Origin: Halostreptopolyspora alba
GTDB taxonomy: Bacteria; Actinomycetota; Actinomycetes; Streptosporangiales; Streptosporangiaceae
DNA length: 64,000 bases
Assembly: GCA_003725585.1 (NCBI GenBank)
Contig: RJMB01000021.1
Location: 35,958 to 99,957 of the forward strand
Direction: 5' to 3'
In this document: positions 35,950-43,839 of the stretch, one piece after another
Layout of the letters: every line of letters begins with the position of its first letter
How positions within the stretch are numbered: position 1 is the first letter of the stretch
Made by a program: the position numbers and the translations under genes
Notes under the pieces: model-generated
What the model was told of the DNA's origin: nothing
Databases searched by the model: none
What the model saw: only the letters and a program-made list of their open reading frames with translations

Positions 35950-37074
35950 ATGACCGAAGAGGAGACCGTGCCAGCAGTACGCGCAGACAGGCTCTACAAG
36001 GTATTCGGAAAGGAAGGGCCGCGGGCCGTTGACCTGCTGTCCGACGGACGCCACCGCGACGAGATCAGTGAGCTGAACGTCACCGCGGCCGTGATCGACG
36101 TGACCTTCGACGTCGAACCCGGCGAGATCTTCGTGGTCATGGGGCTCTCGGGCTCCGGGAAGTCCACGCTGATCCGCATGCTCAACGGGCTACTCGAACC
36201 CACCTCCGGGGTGGTCGAGATCGACGGCACCGACATCACCACGCTTCCCTCGAACCAGTTGCGCCGGCTCCGCAGCCAGCACGTGAGCATGGTCTTCCAG
36301 CACTTCGCGCTGTTCCCCCACCGAACGGTCCTGGAGAACGCGGCCTACGGGCTCGAGGTCAGCAAAACGCCGCGCGCCGAGCGCCGGGAGAAGGCGTACC
36401 ACGCGCTCGGTCTCGTCGGGCTCGAGGGCTGGGAGAACCACGTTCCCGAACAGCTCTCCGGCGGCATGAAGCAGCGGGTCGGTCTGGCCCGAGCGCTGAC
36501 CGCCGAGACGGACATCATCCTGATGGACGAGGCGTTCAGCGCGCTCGACCCGCTCATCCGGCGCGACATGCAGACCCAGCTGCTCGAGCTGCAGGCCAGC
36601 CTGGGCAAGACGGTCGTGTTCATCACCCACGACCTCAACGAGGCGATGCTTCTCGGCGACCGCATCTGCATGCTCCGCGACGGCCGGGTGGCCCAGATCG
36701 GTACCGCGGAGGAGATCCTCAACGCGCCGGCCGACTCCTACGTCGCCAACTTCGTGGAGGACGTCGACCGCAGCCGGGTCCTCACCGCCGCATCGGTGAT
36801 GCTTCCCCCCAGTGAGGGCCTCGACTCCTCCGTGGCGCCGGTGCATCCCGACACCACCCTGGCGAACCTGTTCCACCGGGCCTCGCGGTCCCCGGCCCCA
36901 CTTCCCGTTGTCGATGACAGCGGACGCCTCGTCGGTGAGCTGGACGGCTCGGCCCTGCTGGCGGCCCTGGCGCCCAACGGCGGTGAGGCGGGCGGCGCCG
37001 GCGTGTCCGGCACGGGGACGACCGTCACGGCCGAGCCGGGCCGGCCGGTCAGCAAGGAAGGTGGACGGCCATGA
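35950..37074 (+). CDS. proV: Glycine betaine/proline ABC transporter ATP-binding protein (ProV/OpuAA-like)
   Basis: A 374-residue ATPase of the quaternary-amine uptake subfamily. N-terminal extension LYKVFGKEG typical of ProV, Walker A GLSGSGKST near residue 63-71, Q-loop VFQHFALFPH near 115, signature LSGGMKQRVGLARAL near 170, Walker B IILMDEAFSALD. A single CBS-like module (PVHPDTTLANLF ... VVDDSGRLVGEL) near 295-340 is a likely osmosensor. ATG 35950 is used; GTG 35968 behind AGAGG is a good alternative. The last ~30 residues are Gly/Thr-rich. Overlaps the permease by ATGA. Confidence 0.92.
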   Translation: MTEEETVPAVRADRLYKVFGKEGPRAVDLLSDGRHRDEISELNVTAAVIDVTFDVEPGEIFVVMGLSGSGKSTLIRMLNGLLEPTSGVVEIDGTDITTLPSNQLRRLRSQHVSMVFQHFALFPHRTVLENAAYGLEVSKTPRAERREKAYHALGLVGLEGWENHVPEQLSGGMKQRVGLARALTAETDIILMDEAFSALDPLIRRDMQTQLLELQASLGKTVVFITHDLNEAMLLGDRICMLRDGRVAQIGTAEEILNAPADSYVANFVEDVDRSRVLTAASVMLPPSEGLDSSVAPVHPDTTLANLFHRASRSPAPLPVVDDSGRLVGELDGSALLAALAPNGGEAGGAGVSGTGTTVTAEPGRPVSKEGGRP

Positions 37075-38306
37075 GCGCGTACACCACCGGTGACGCCGTC
37101 ACCGTCCCGCAGGTCCCGGTCGGCGAGACGTTCGAGCTGGTCATCAACTGGCTTCGGGCCAACCTCTCCGCTCTGTTCGACCTCATCGGGGAAGTTATCG
37201 GTACCAGCGTGCGGACGCTGTCCGACTTCCTCAGCGAACCGAGCGCCACGCAGCTCACTCTGCTCGGCTGCGCGATCATCGCGGTTGGCCTGGCAACACG
37301 CGGGCGGGCGCGCGCGGTCACCGTCGCGGTGGCCGCCTACCTCGCGCTGTACCTGGTGGAGGCGCTCACCGGCGTGCTCGCCTCCGTCATCGGCTCGCTC
37401 CCGGGCGGCCTGTTCTACTGGGCGATGGAGCTGTTCGACGCCGGCTACGTCTTCCCCCCGCTGGTCCTCACCCTGGTGCTGCTGGTGGCCCTGCTGTCGA
37501 TCGCCGCGCAGCGGCAATGGGCACCGGCGGGCGTGGTCGCGTTGGCGTGGCTGCTGGTCCTCGTCGGCCAGCACATCCTGGGCGTCCAGTTCGAACTGTT
37601 CGCCGTACTGATCTTCGCGGCACTGGCCATACTCATATCCGGATGGCGGCTCGCCGTCTTCACGGTCCTGGGCTTCCTCCTCATCATCAGCATGGACCGG
37701 TGGCTGGAGGCGATGAGCACCCTGGCGCTGGTCCTCGTCGCCACCGGTCTCGCCGTGGCCATCGCGATCCCGATCGGGATCCTCGCCGCCTACAGCAACC
37801 GGGTGAGCGCGGTACTGAAGCCGATCCTCGACTTCATGCAGACGATGCCGGCCTTCGTCTACCTGATCCCCGCGATCGCGTTCTTCGGGGTCGGCCAGGT
37901 GCCGGGAGTGATCGCGACCATCGTGTTCGCGATGCCACCGGGGGTGCGCCTGACCGAGCTGGGAATCCGCCAGGTCGACCAGGAACTCGTCGAAGCCGGC
38001 GAGGCGTTCGGGGCGCCCAACATGCAGATCCTCCGCGGGATCCAGTTGCCGCTCGCCCTCACCACGATCATGGCCGGCATCAACCAGGTCATCATGCTCA
38101 GCCTGTCGATGGTGGTCATCGCCGGAATGGTGGGCGCCGGAGGACTCGGCAACGTCGTCTACTCCGGCATCGCCCGCGCGGATGTCGTTCTCGGGTTCGA
38201 GGGAGGAGTCGCTGTGGTGATACTCGCCATCTTCCTTGACCGGTTGACCGCCTCGGTCACCCGGTTCTCCCCGGCTGCCCGAGCCAAGCGGATGACGGTT
38301 GGCTGA
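37071..38306 (+). CDS. proW: Glycine betaine/proline ABC transporter permease (ProW/OpuAB-like)
   Basis: A 411-residue permease with about ten hydrophobic segments. An N-terminal amphipathic region (residues 1-50) and four or five extra helices precede the BPD-type core. The cytosolic coupling loop ELVEAGEAFGAPNMQILRGIQLPLA near residue 305-330 is diagnostic, as is PAFVYLIPAIAFFGVG near 262. ATG 37071 overlaps proV. It forms the membrane channel for compatible-solute import. Confidence 0.93.
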   Translation: MSAYTTGDAVTVPQVPVGETFELVINWLRANLSALFDLIGEVIGTSVRTLSDFLSEPSATQLTLLGCAIIAVGLATRGRARAVTVAVAAYLALYLVEALTGVLASVIGSLPGGLFYWAMELFDAGYVFPPLVLTLVLLVALLSIAAQRQWAPAGVVALAWLLVLVGQHILGVQFELFAVLIFAALAILISGWRLAVFTVLGFLLIISMDRWLEAMSTLALVLVATGLAVAIAIPIGILAAYSNRVSAVLKPILDFMQTMPAFVYLIPAIAFFGVGQVPGVIATIVFAMPPGVRLTELGIRQVDQELVEAGEAFGAPNMQILRGIQLPLALTTIMAGINQVIMLSLSMVVIAGMVGAGGLGNVVYSGIARADVVLGFEGGVAVVILAIFLDRLTASVTRFSPAARAKRMTVG

Positions 38307-38496
38307 GCATGACACCGCCCAGCCCCGAGCCCCGCCGACGAAGCAGGGACATGCCAACGGCACGCCACGAGAGCGGACCCCGCTCGTCCGGTTCCGGGCC
38401 CGTGGCAATCCCCCAGTTCCCAGAATTTGGCTCTCCCCCGAACGAGGAGAGAAGAAGGCGCGCTGACCCTAGGCGCAGCACAGAGGAGGGATCGAA

Positions 38497-39435
38497 ATGC
38501 CACCGATCAACAGAACGCGCCGCCTGACCCGCGTCGCGGCCGCGGCCGCGTCACTCGCCGTTGTGGCGAGCGCCTGTGGCGGCGAGGGCGTGGAGACCGG
38601 GCCCGAGGACGGCGGCGAGGAACAGTCGATCACCATCGGCCTCATCCAGTGGGACGAGGACATCGCCGTCACCAACGTGTGGCAGAGCATCCTGGAGGAG
38701 AAGGGCTACGACGTCACGATCGAGGACGTCGACGTCGCGCCGATGTTCCAGGGGGTCGCCCAGGACGACATCGACCTGTTCCTGGACGCCTGGCTTCCCG
38801 ACACGCACGGCGAGTACTGGGACGAGTACGGTGACCAGATCGAGGACGTCGGGGTCTGGTACGACGGTGCGACTCTGCACCTGACCGTGCCCGAGTACGT
38901 CGACGAGGTCGACTCCATCGCCGACCTCCAGGACAACGCGGATCTCTTCAACAACGAGATCGTCGGGATCGAGGCCGGCTCGGGCCTCGTGCAGCGGACC
39001 CAGGACGACGTCATGCCCACCTACGGGCTGGAGGAGGACTACGAGCTCGTCGAGTCCTCCACCGCGGCGATGCTGTCGGAGCTGGACAGCGCGATCGCCG
39101 AGGAGGAACCGGTCCTCGTCACGCTGTGGCGGCCCCACATCGCCTACGCCGACTACAACCTCAAGGACCTCGAGGATCCCGAGGGCGCCTTCGGCGAGGG
39201 TGAACAGATCCACACGGTCGCCCGTGAGGGCTTCTCGGAGGACTTCTCCGAGCTCAACGGGTGGCTCCAGGACTTCACCATGTCTCCCGAGGAGCTCGAG
39301 TCCCTCGAGGAAGTGGTGATCAACGAGTACTCCGACAACCAGCAGGAGGGTGCCCGCACCTGGCTGAACGACAACCCGGAGTTCGTCGAACGGACCCTGG
39401 GCGATGACGCCGAAGGGCTAGACTTCTCCTCGTAG
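38497..39435 (+). CDS. proX: Glycine betaine-binding lipoprotein (ProX/OpuAC-like)
   Basis: A 312-residue substrate-binding lipoprotein. Twin-Arg/Arg-rich start, hydrophobic core and lipobox VASAC (Cys near residue 27), then an acidic spacer. The mature part reads ITIGLIQWDEDIAVTNVWQ ... LDAWLPDTHGEYW, with the aromatic residues that cage quaternary ammonium groups. The 190-bp gap after proW includes GAGGAGAGAAGG. It delivers betaine or proline betaine to ProVW. Very acidic composition suits a salt-tolerant organism. Confidence 0.92.
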   Translation: MPPINRTRRLTRVAAAAASLAVVASACGGEGVETGPEDGGEEQSITIGLIQWDEDIAVTNVWQSILEEKGYDVTIEDVDVAPMFQGVAQDDIDLFLDAWLPDTHGEYWDEYGDQIEDVGVWYDGATLHLTVPEYVDEVDSIADLQDNADLFNNEIVGIEAGSGLVQRTQDDVMPTYGLEEDYELVESSTAAMLSELDSAIAEEEPVLVTLWRPHIAYADYNLKDLEDPEGAFGEGEQIHTVAREGFSEDFSELNGWLQDFTMSPEELESLEEVVINEYSDNQQEGARTWLNDNPEFVERTLGDDAEGLDFSS

Positions 39436-39460
39436 CCGGTAACTCGGCTCATTAACACCC

Positions 39461-39492
39461 GGGGCTCGCACTGGCATGCCAGTGCGAGCCCC
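39461..39492 (+). terminator. Perfect 32-bp palindrome ending the proVWX operon
   Basis: GGGGCTCGCACTGGCA is followed directly by its exact complement TGCCAGTGCGAGCCCC, then GTCCTTGT. It is 25 bp after the proX stop and forms a 14-16 bp stem, a strong intrinsic-type terminator. Confidence 0.85.
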
Positions 39493-39729
39493 GTCCTTGT
39501 ACAAAGGCGCGTTGACCTGGACCAAAGGCGCCTGGACGGTAATGTCACCGGCCGGGGTCATCGGCCCGGCCCCCCGGAATCCAGCGGCGGCTCTCCCGTC
39601 GCCGAAAAAGGAAGCGGGTTTCAGACCGAGACCGATTAATGATCACTCCGATGGAGATAACAACAACGGGCAATCACACGGACACGAACTGTTTTTAACG
39701 ACACGCCCGGATAACCAAAAGCTCCACAA

Positions 39730-39762
39730 CCGGATCAATATCCGGTAACCAACCCATGGTTA
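39730..39762. promoter_or_regulatory. Adjacent inverted repeats upstream of the BCCT gene
   Basis: CCGGAT-CAAT-ATCCGG (39730-39745) is followed directly by TAACC-AACCCAT-GGTTA (39746-39762). ATATCCGG occurs again at 39831-39838. They lie 205-240 bp upstream of the transporter start in an AT-richer stretch (39600-39850) and are candidate osmoregulatory sites. No other gene was seen in 39493-39969. Confidence 0.4.
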
Positions 39763-39958
39763 GCGGTGAGGACTCCGTGCGTCAGCCCGTAGGATCCCAG
39801 GCTGAGGTCTGTTATTAGCACGATAATTCGATATCCGGCATCCAGGACGTTCCCCGGCCACGATCGGCGAGCCCTCGGTTGGGCTGCGCCCGGCGTGCGC
39901 GGATAGCGCTCTGACCAGCGGCCATCGCTACCGGGGCGTGATTGGGCCGGAACTCGGG

Positions 39959-39972
39959 AAGGAGTCGTCATC
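39959..39972 (+). promoter_or_regulatory. Strong Shine-Dalgarno placed before an AUC codon
   Basis: AAGGAG (39959-39964) is followed after 5 nt by ATC (39970-39972). No ATG, GTG or TTG is in frame between the upstream stop TAG (39904-39906) and ATG 40168. It decides the start of the BCCT transporter gene. Confidence 0.6.
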
Positions 39973-41658
39973 AGTCAAGTCAAGTCCTACATACAGGAAC
40001 ATACGAATCCCCCAGTCTTCTTTATCTCCAGTGCCGTCATCCTCGTCTTCGTCATCGCGGGGCTGGCCAATCCCGACCAGTTCTCGGAGGTAGCCTCAAA
40101 CATCCGGGTTTGGATCGGGGAGAAGCTCGGCTGGGTCTATGTCGCCTCAGCCACGTTCTTCCTGATCATGGCTCTCGCGCTGATGGCGAGCCGCTACGGC
40201 AAGATCCGCCTCGGCCCCGACACCTCCCGGCCGGAGTTCGGCACCACCGCCTGGTTCGCCATGCTGTTCACCGCCGGTATGGGAATCGGCCTGGTGTTCT
40301 ACGGGGTCGCCGAGCCCACGGGGCACCGGCTGAACGACGCCATCGGCAACGGTGAGACCGATCCGAGTATCGAGGCGTTCCAGTACACGATGTTCCACTG
40401 GGGTTTCCACCCCTGGGCCATCTACATCGCCCTGGGGCTGGCCCTGGGCTACTTCTGCTTCCGCAAGGGCCTGCCCATGCGGCCCGCGGCGGCGCTGTAC
40501 CCGCTGATCGGCAACCGCATCTACGGCTGGATCGGCAACCTCGTCGACATCCTCGCCGTCTTCGGCACCCTGTTCGGTCTGGCCGCCTCCCTGGGGCTCG
40601 GAACCCTGCAGATCAACACGGGCCTGGATATGATGTTCGGCCTGCCGAACACCGCGCTCACCCAGACCCTGATCATCTGCGTGATCACCTCGATCGCCCT
40701 GGTCAGTGTGATCGCCGGGATCGACAAGGGCATCCGGCGGCTCTCCGTCATCAACCTCTGGCTGGCGGCGGCCCTGCTGGTGTTCGTCTTCGCCCTCGGT
40801 TCCCAGCCGTGGATGATCAGCATGATGATCACCGGCACCGGTGAGTACCTGCAGAACCTCCCGAGCATGAGCCTCTGGTTCCCCTCCGCGACGCTCGACG
40901 AGGCGGGTAACACCTTCGCCAACAACTGGACCATCTTCTACTGGGGCTGGTGGATCTCCTGGTCGCCCTTCGTCGGGATGTTCCTCGCCCGCATCTCCTA
41001 CGGCCGCACCATCCGGCAGTTCGTCATGGGCACCCTGTTCGCCCCGGTCGGGGTCAGCGCCCTGTGGTTCGGCGTCTTCGGCGGCTCGGGCATCCTGCAG
41101 GACCTCAACGACCCGGACAACACCATCGGCAGCGCGGCCGCCAACTTCGAGGAGGACAGGGCGATGTACCTGTTCTTCCAGGAGCTCCCGGTTCCCGCGA
41201 TCGTCATCTCCGCGGTCGCGCTTCTCGCGATCGTCGTTGTGACCGTGTTCTTCGTCACCTCGTCCGACTCGGGCTCCCTGGTCGTGGACATGCTGACCAA
41301 CGGCGGCGACCCGCACCCGGTCAGGATCCAGCGGGCCGGCTGGGCCATCACCGAGGGGCTGATCACCATCGTCCTGCTCACTGTCGGCGGGTCGGTGGCC
41401 CTCACCGGTCTCCAAACCGCGGCCGTCGTGACCGGACTACCGTTCGCGATCGTGCTCCTGTTCGTCTCCTTCGGCTTCCTCAAGGCGCTTCGTGAGGAAC
41501 CGCCATCGGCGTACACTCCGATGGTGCCGGCGCCCGCCGGCCGTTCGGGCACCCCCGGCGAGGCCGCGGGCGAGAGCGTGTACACCCCGGGGAACGAGGC
41601 GGGTGCCAGCACCTCGGCACCGGCGTCGGCCCCACAGCAGTCCAACGACGAGCAGTGA
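39970..41658 (+). CDS. BCCT-family betaine/choline/carnitine transporter
   Basis: A 562-residue carrier with 12 membrane segments. The first reads PPVFFISSAVILVFVIAGL near residue 16-34. GMGIGLVFYGVAEP near 98-111 is the Na+/substrate glycine-rich helix of BetP-type symporters, and WTIFYWGWWISWSPFVGMFLARIS near 318-341 is the signature helix holding the aromatic betaine cage. The Ser/Pro/Ala-rich C-tail is cytosolic. The only classical start, ATG 40168, would delete TM1, so initiation at ATC 39970 behind AAGGAG is proposed. It would import betaine with Na+ alongside ProVWX. Confidence 0.88.
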   Translation: MSQVKSYIQEHTNPPVFFISSAVILVFVIAGLANPDQFSEVASNIRVWIGEKLGWVYVASATFFLIMALALMASRYGKIRLGPDTSRPEFGTTAWFAMLFTAGMGIGLVFYGVAEPTGHRLNDAIGNGETDPSIEAFQYTMFHWGFHPWAIYIALGLALGYFCFRKGLPMRPAAALYPLIGNRIYGWIGNLVDILAVFGTLFGLAASLGLGTLQINTGLDMMFGLPNTALTQTLIICVITSIALVSVIAGIDKGIRRLSVINLWLAAALLVFVFALGSQPWMISMMITGTGEYLQNLPSMSLWFPSATLDEAGNTFANNWTIFYWGWWISWSPFVGMFLARISYGRTIRQFVMGTLFAPVGVSALWFGVFGGSGILQDLNDPDNTIGSAAANFEEDRAMYLFFQELPVPAIVISAVALLAIVVVTVFFVTSSDSGSLVVDMLTNGGDPHPVRIQRAGWAITEGLITIVLLTVGGSVALTGLQTAAVVTGLPFAIVLLFVSFGFLKALREEPPSAYTPMVPAPAGRSGTPGEAAGESVYTPGNEAGASTSAPASAPQQSNDEQ

Positions 41659-41674
41659 AGGGACTGACACCACG

Positions 41675-42148
41675 GTGAGCACGAAGAAAAAAAGGGGCAC
41701 CAACCCCTTCCGCGGGGTCCTGGACATGATGAGCGAGATGAACAGGATCTCGGACAGCATGTCCAACCTGGAGACCGGAGCTCCCCAGACCCGGGGATAC
41801 TCCGACGCGTGGAGTCCGACCACGGACATCTTCGCGCGTGGCGATGACCTGATCATCCGCAGCGAACTGCCGGGGGTCCTCCCCGAGGACTGCGAGGTGT
41901 CGTTCTCGCACGGCTACCTCACCATCGCGGGCGAGCGCCGTCAGGACGACTCCGAGGTCATCTACTACGCCTCGGAACGGTTCCGTGGTGCCTTCCGTCG
42001 GGAGATCACCCTCCCCGAGGGTGTCAACGAGGAGGACATCGAGGCGAACTTCGACGACGGCCTGCTGGAGGTCCGGGTGAAGGACGCCGCCGAGTCCAAC
42101 GGTCCCACCCAGATCACCGTGCAGAGCAAGAAGAAGCGCTCCTCATAG
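41675..42148 (+). CDS. Hsp20/alpha-crystallin family small heat-shock protein
   Basis: A 157-residue small heat-shock protein. The alpha-crystallin domain covers about residues 45-140 (PTTDIFARGDDLIIRSELPGV to DDGLLEVRVKD), with GDDLIIRSELPGV and the GLLEVRV edge strand conserved. The N-terminus is Lys-rich (VSTKKKRG) and the C-terminus ends in KKKRSS without a clear I-x-I anchor. GTG 41675 is 17 bp after the BCCT stop. It is an ATP-independent holdase; being next to osmolyte carriers it may be co-expressed under stress. Confidence 0.92.
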   Translation: MSTKKKRGTNPFRGVLDMMSEMNRISDSMSNLETGAPQTRGYSDAWSPTTDIFARGDDLIIRSELPGVLPEDCEVSFSHGYLTIAGERRQDDSEVIYYASERFRGAFRREITLPEGVNEEDIEANFDDGLLEVRVKDAAESNGPTQITVQSKKKRSS

Positions 42149-42167
42149 GGCGCTGCCGACCGGTTGG

Positions 42168-42199
42168 CCCGGGCGGGGCGTTGGCTCCGCCCGGGCCGG
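42168..42199 (+). terminator. Terminator after hsp20
   Basis: GGCCCGGGCGG (42168-42178) pairs perfectly with CCGCCCGGGCC (42189-42199), loop 10 nt, then GGCTTTGTG. It lies between convergent hsp20 and the M16 peptidase gene. Confidence 0.78.
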
Positions 42200-42220
42200 C
42201 TTTGTGTCGGGGCCTCAGTC

Positions 42221-43555
42221 TCAGAACGTCCGATCCGCCTCGTAGGGTCCGATCACCGCCAGAGCCTCCGGCCGGCCCAGGATGTCCTCAGCCACCGCCG
42301 CCACGTCATCCGCGGTCACGGCGTCGAACCGGGCGAGGTCGGTCGCGAGCGAGACGTGCTCCGGATAGCCCAGCTCGTGCGCCGTCAGCCGGCCCATGCG
42401 CGCCGTCGTGCTCTCGTTGTCCATGACCCAGGAGCCCTGGATCTGCCCCTTGGCGCGCGCCAGCTCCTCACCGCCGAGGCCGTGAGCCGCGACGTCGGCC
42501 AGCTCCTGCCGGCAGACCCCGAGCACCTCGTCGATCTTCTCGGGCAGGCAGCCCGCGTACACCTGGAACAGTCCCGTGTCGGCGTAGCCGGCGTGGTCGG
42601 CCTGCACCGCGTAGGCCAGCCCGCGCCGCTCCCGCACCTCCTGGAACAGTCGCGAGGACATCCCGCCGCCCAGGGCTGCGCAGAGCACCTGAAGCGCGTA
42701 CCAGCGGCCGTCCGTTCGTCGCACCCCCTCGCACCCCAGCACCAGATGGGCCTGCTCCGTCTCCCGTGGCAGCAGCTTCGTCCCCGGGCTCACGGGCACG
42801 GTGGCTCCGCCGACGCGTGGCGCGGAGGGACGGGCCTCCCCCGCGGCGCTGAGACGCTCCTGGAACGCCGTGCGCACCGCGGAGACGACATCCTCGTGGT
42901 CGAGGTTGCCGGCCGCCGCGACGACCAGCTCACGGGGAACATAGGCGGCCTGGTACTGCTCCGCGATCCGTTCCCGGCTGATGGCCCGGATGGTGTCGTT
43001 GGTGCCGAGTATCGGGCGCCCCAGGCCGGTGTCGCCGAACATCCGTTCGGCGAAGACGTCGTCGACCAGATCGAAGGGCTCGTCCTCGCACATCGCGATC
43101 TCCTCGAGGATGACCCCGCGCTCGGTCTCCACCTCCCGGGGGTCGAGCACCGAGTTGGCCACCATGTCGCTGACGACGTCGACGGCCAGCGGGAGGTCCC
43201 GGTCGAGCACCTTCGCGTAGTAGGTGGTGCGCTCCTTGGTCGTGTACGCGTTGTGGTCGGCCCCGACCCCGTCGAGCAACGCGGAGATCCGCAGCGCGTC
43301 ACGCCGGCGGGTTCCCTTGAACAGCAGGTGTTCCAGGAAGTGGGCGGCCCCGGCGTGGGCGCCGTCCTCATCGCGCGAGCCGCTGGTGGCCGAGATCCCG
43401 AACGCCGCCGAGCGCACGCCCGGCACCGCCTCGGTGACGACCCGCAGCCCTCCGGGGAGCACCGTGCGGCGCACCAGTCCCGAACCGTCACCGGGCTCGA
43501 GCAGGGTGAGGGTGCTTCCGGGCTCCTGCTCGGCCGCGATGGGGGGCATGCTCAT
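42221..43555 (-). CDS. M16-family zinc metallopeptidase (mitochondrial-processing-peptidase-like)
   Basis: A 444-residue pitrilysin-type peptidase. The inverted zinc motif HFLEH is in AAHFLEHLLFKGT near residue 74, with the distal Glu about 76 residues later in ERGVILEEIAM. The C-terminal half is the partner domain with the LVLGCEGV and GGGMSSRLFQEVRE segments. Length is that of the short two-domain type. It lies downstream of pnp, as in many actinobacteria, and probably degrades peptides in the cytosol. Confidence 0.92.
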   Translation of the reverse strand: MSMPPIAAEQEPGSTLTLLEPGDGSGLVRRTVLPGGLRVVTEAVPGVRSAAFGISATSGSRDEDGAHAGAAHFLEHLLFKGTRRRDALRISALLDGVGADHNAYTTKERTTYYAKVLDRDLPLAVDVVSDMVANSVLDPREVETERGVILEEIAMCEDEPFDLVDDVFAERMFGDTGLGRPILGTNDTIRAISRERIAEQYQAAYVPRELVVAAAGNLDHEDVVSAVRTAFQERLSAAGEARPSAPRVGGATVPVSPGTKLLPRETEQAHLVLGCEGVRRTDGRWYALQVLCAALGGGMSSRLFQEVRERRGLAYAVQADHAGYADTGLFQVYAGCLPEKIDEVLGVCRQELADVAAHGLGGEELARAKGQIQGSWVMDNESTTARMGRLTAHELGYPEHVSLATDLARFDAVTADDVAAVAEDILGRPEALAVIGPYEADRTF

Positions 43556-43783
43556 GATTGTCCTCTTCGTCCTGGTAGTCAGCCGGGCCTGGGGGCAAGT
43601 CCCTCGAACTGCTCAACGCCCTGGCCTGATCTGGCCTGATCTGGTCGGGTCGGGTCGGGCGCCGCCGGGGTTCTGGAGGGTTCGCGGGTGTGGGAGCGAG
43701 GAACGAGCGAGCACACCCAAGGACCCGAAGGTTCCCGGCCACCCAGGCGCCCGACCCAGCGAGCACCAGCGAGCCACAAACAG
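43556..43783 (-). repeat. Intergenic region with short tandem repeats between pnp and the M16 gene
   Basis: CTGGCCTGAT is repeated twice (43621-43640), with a partial third unit, followed by three TCGGG units (43645-43659). The remainder has no gene I can support. The region presumably carries the M16 promoter after the pnp terminator. Confidence 0.55.
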
Positions 43784-43820
43784 CGTGGGGTGGCCGCGCG
43801 GGTCGCGCGACCACCCCACG
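43784..43820 (-). terminator. Terminator after pnp
   Basis: CGTGGGGTGG (43784-43793) pairs perfectly with CCACCCCACG (43811-43820), and the interior CGCGCGGGTCGCGCG can pair again. It lies 20 bp beyond the pnp stop. Confidence 0.72.
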
Positions 43821-43839
43821 TTCCCATGACGTGTCAGTG

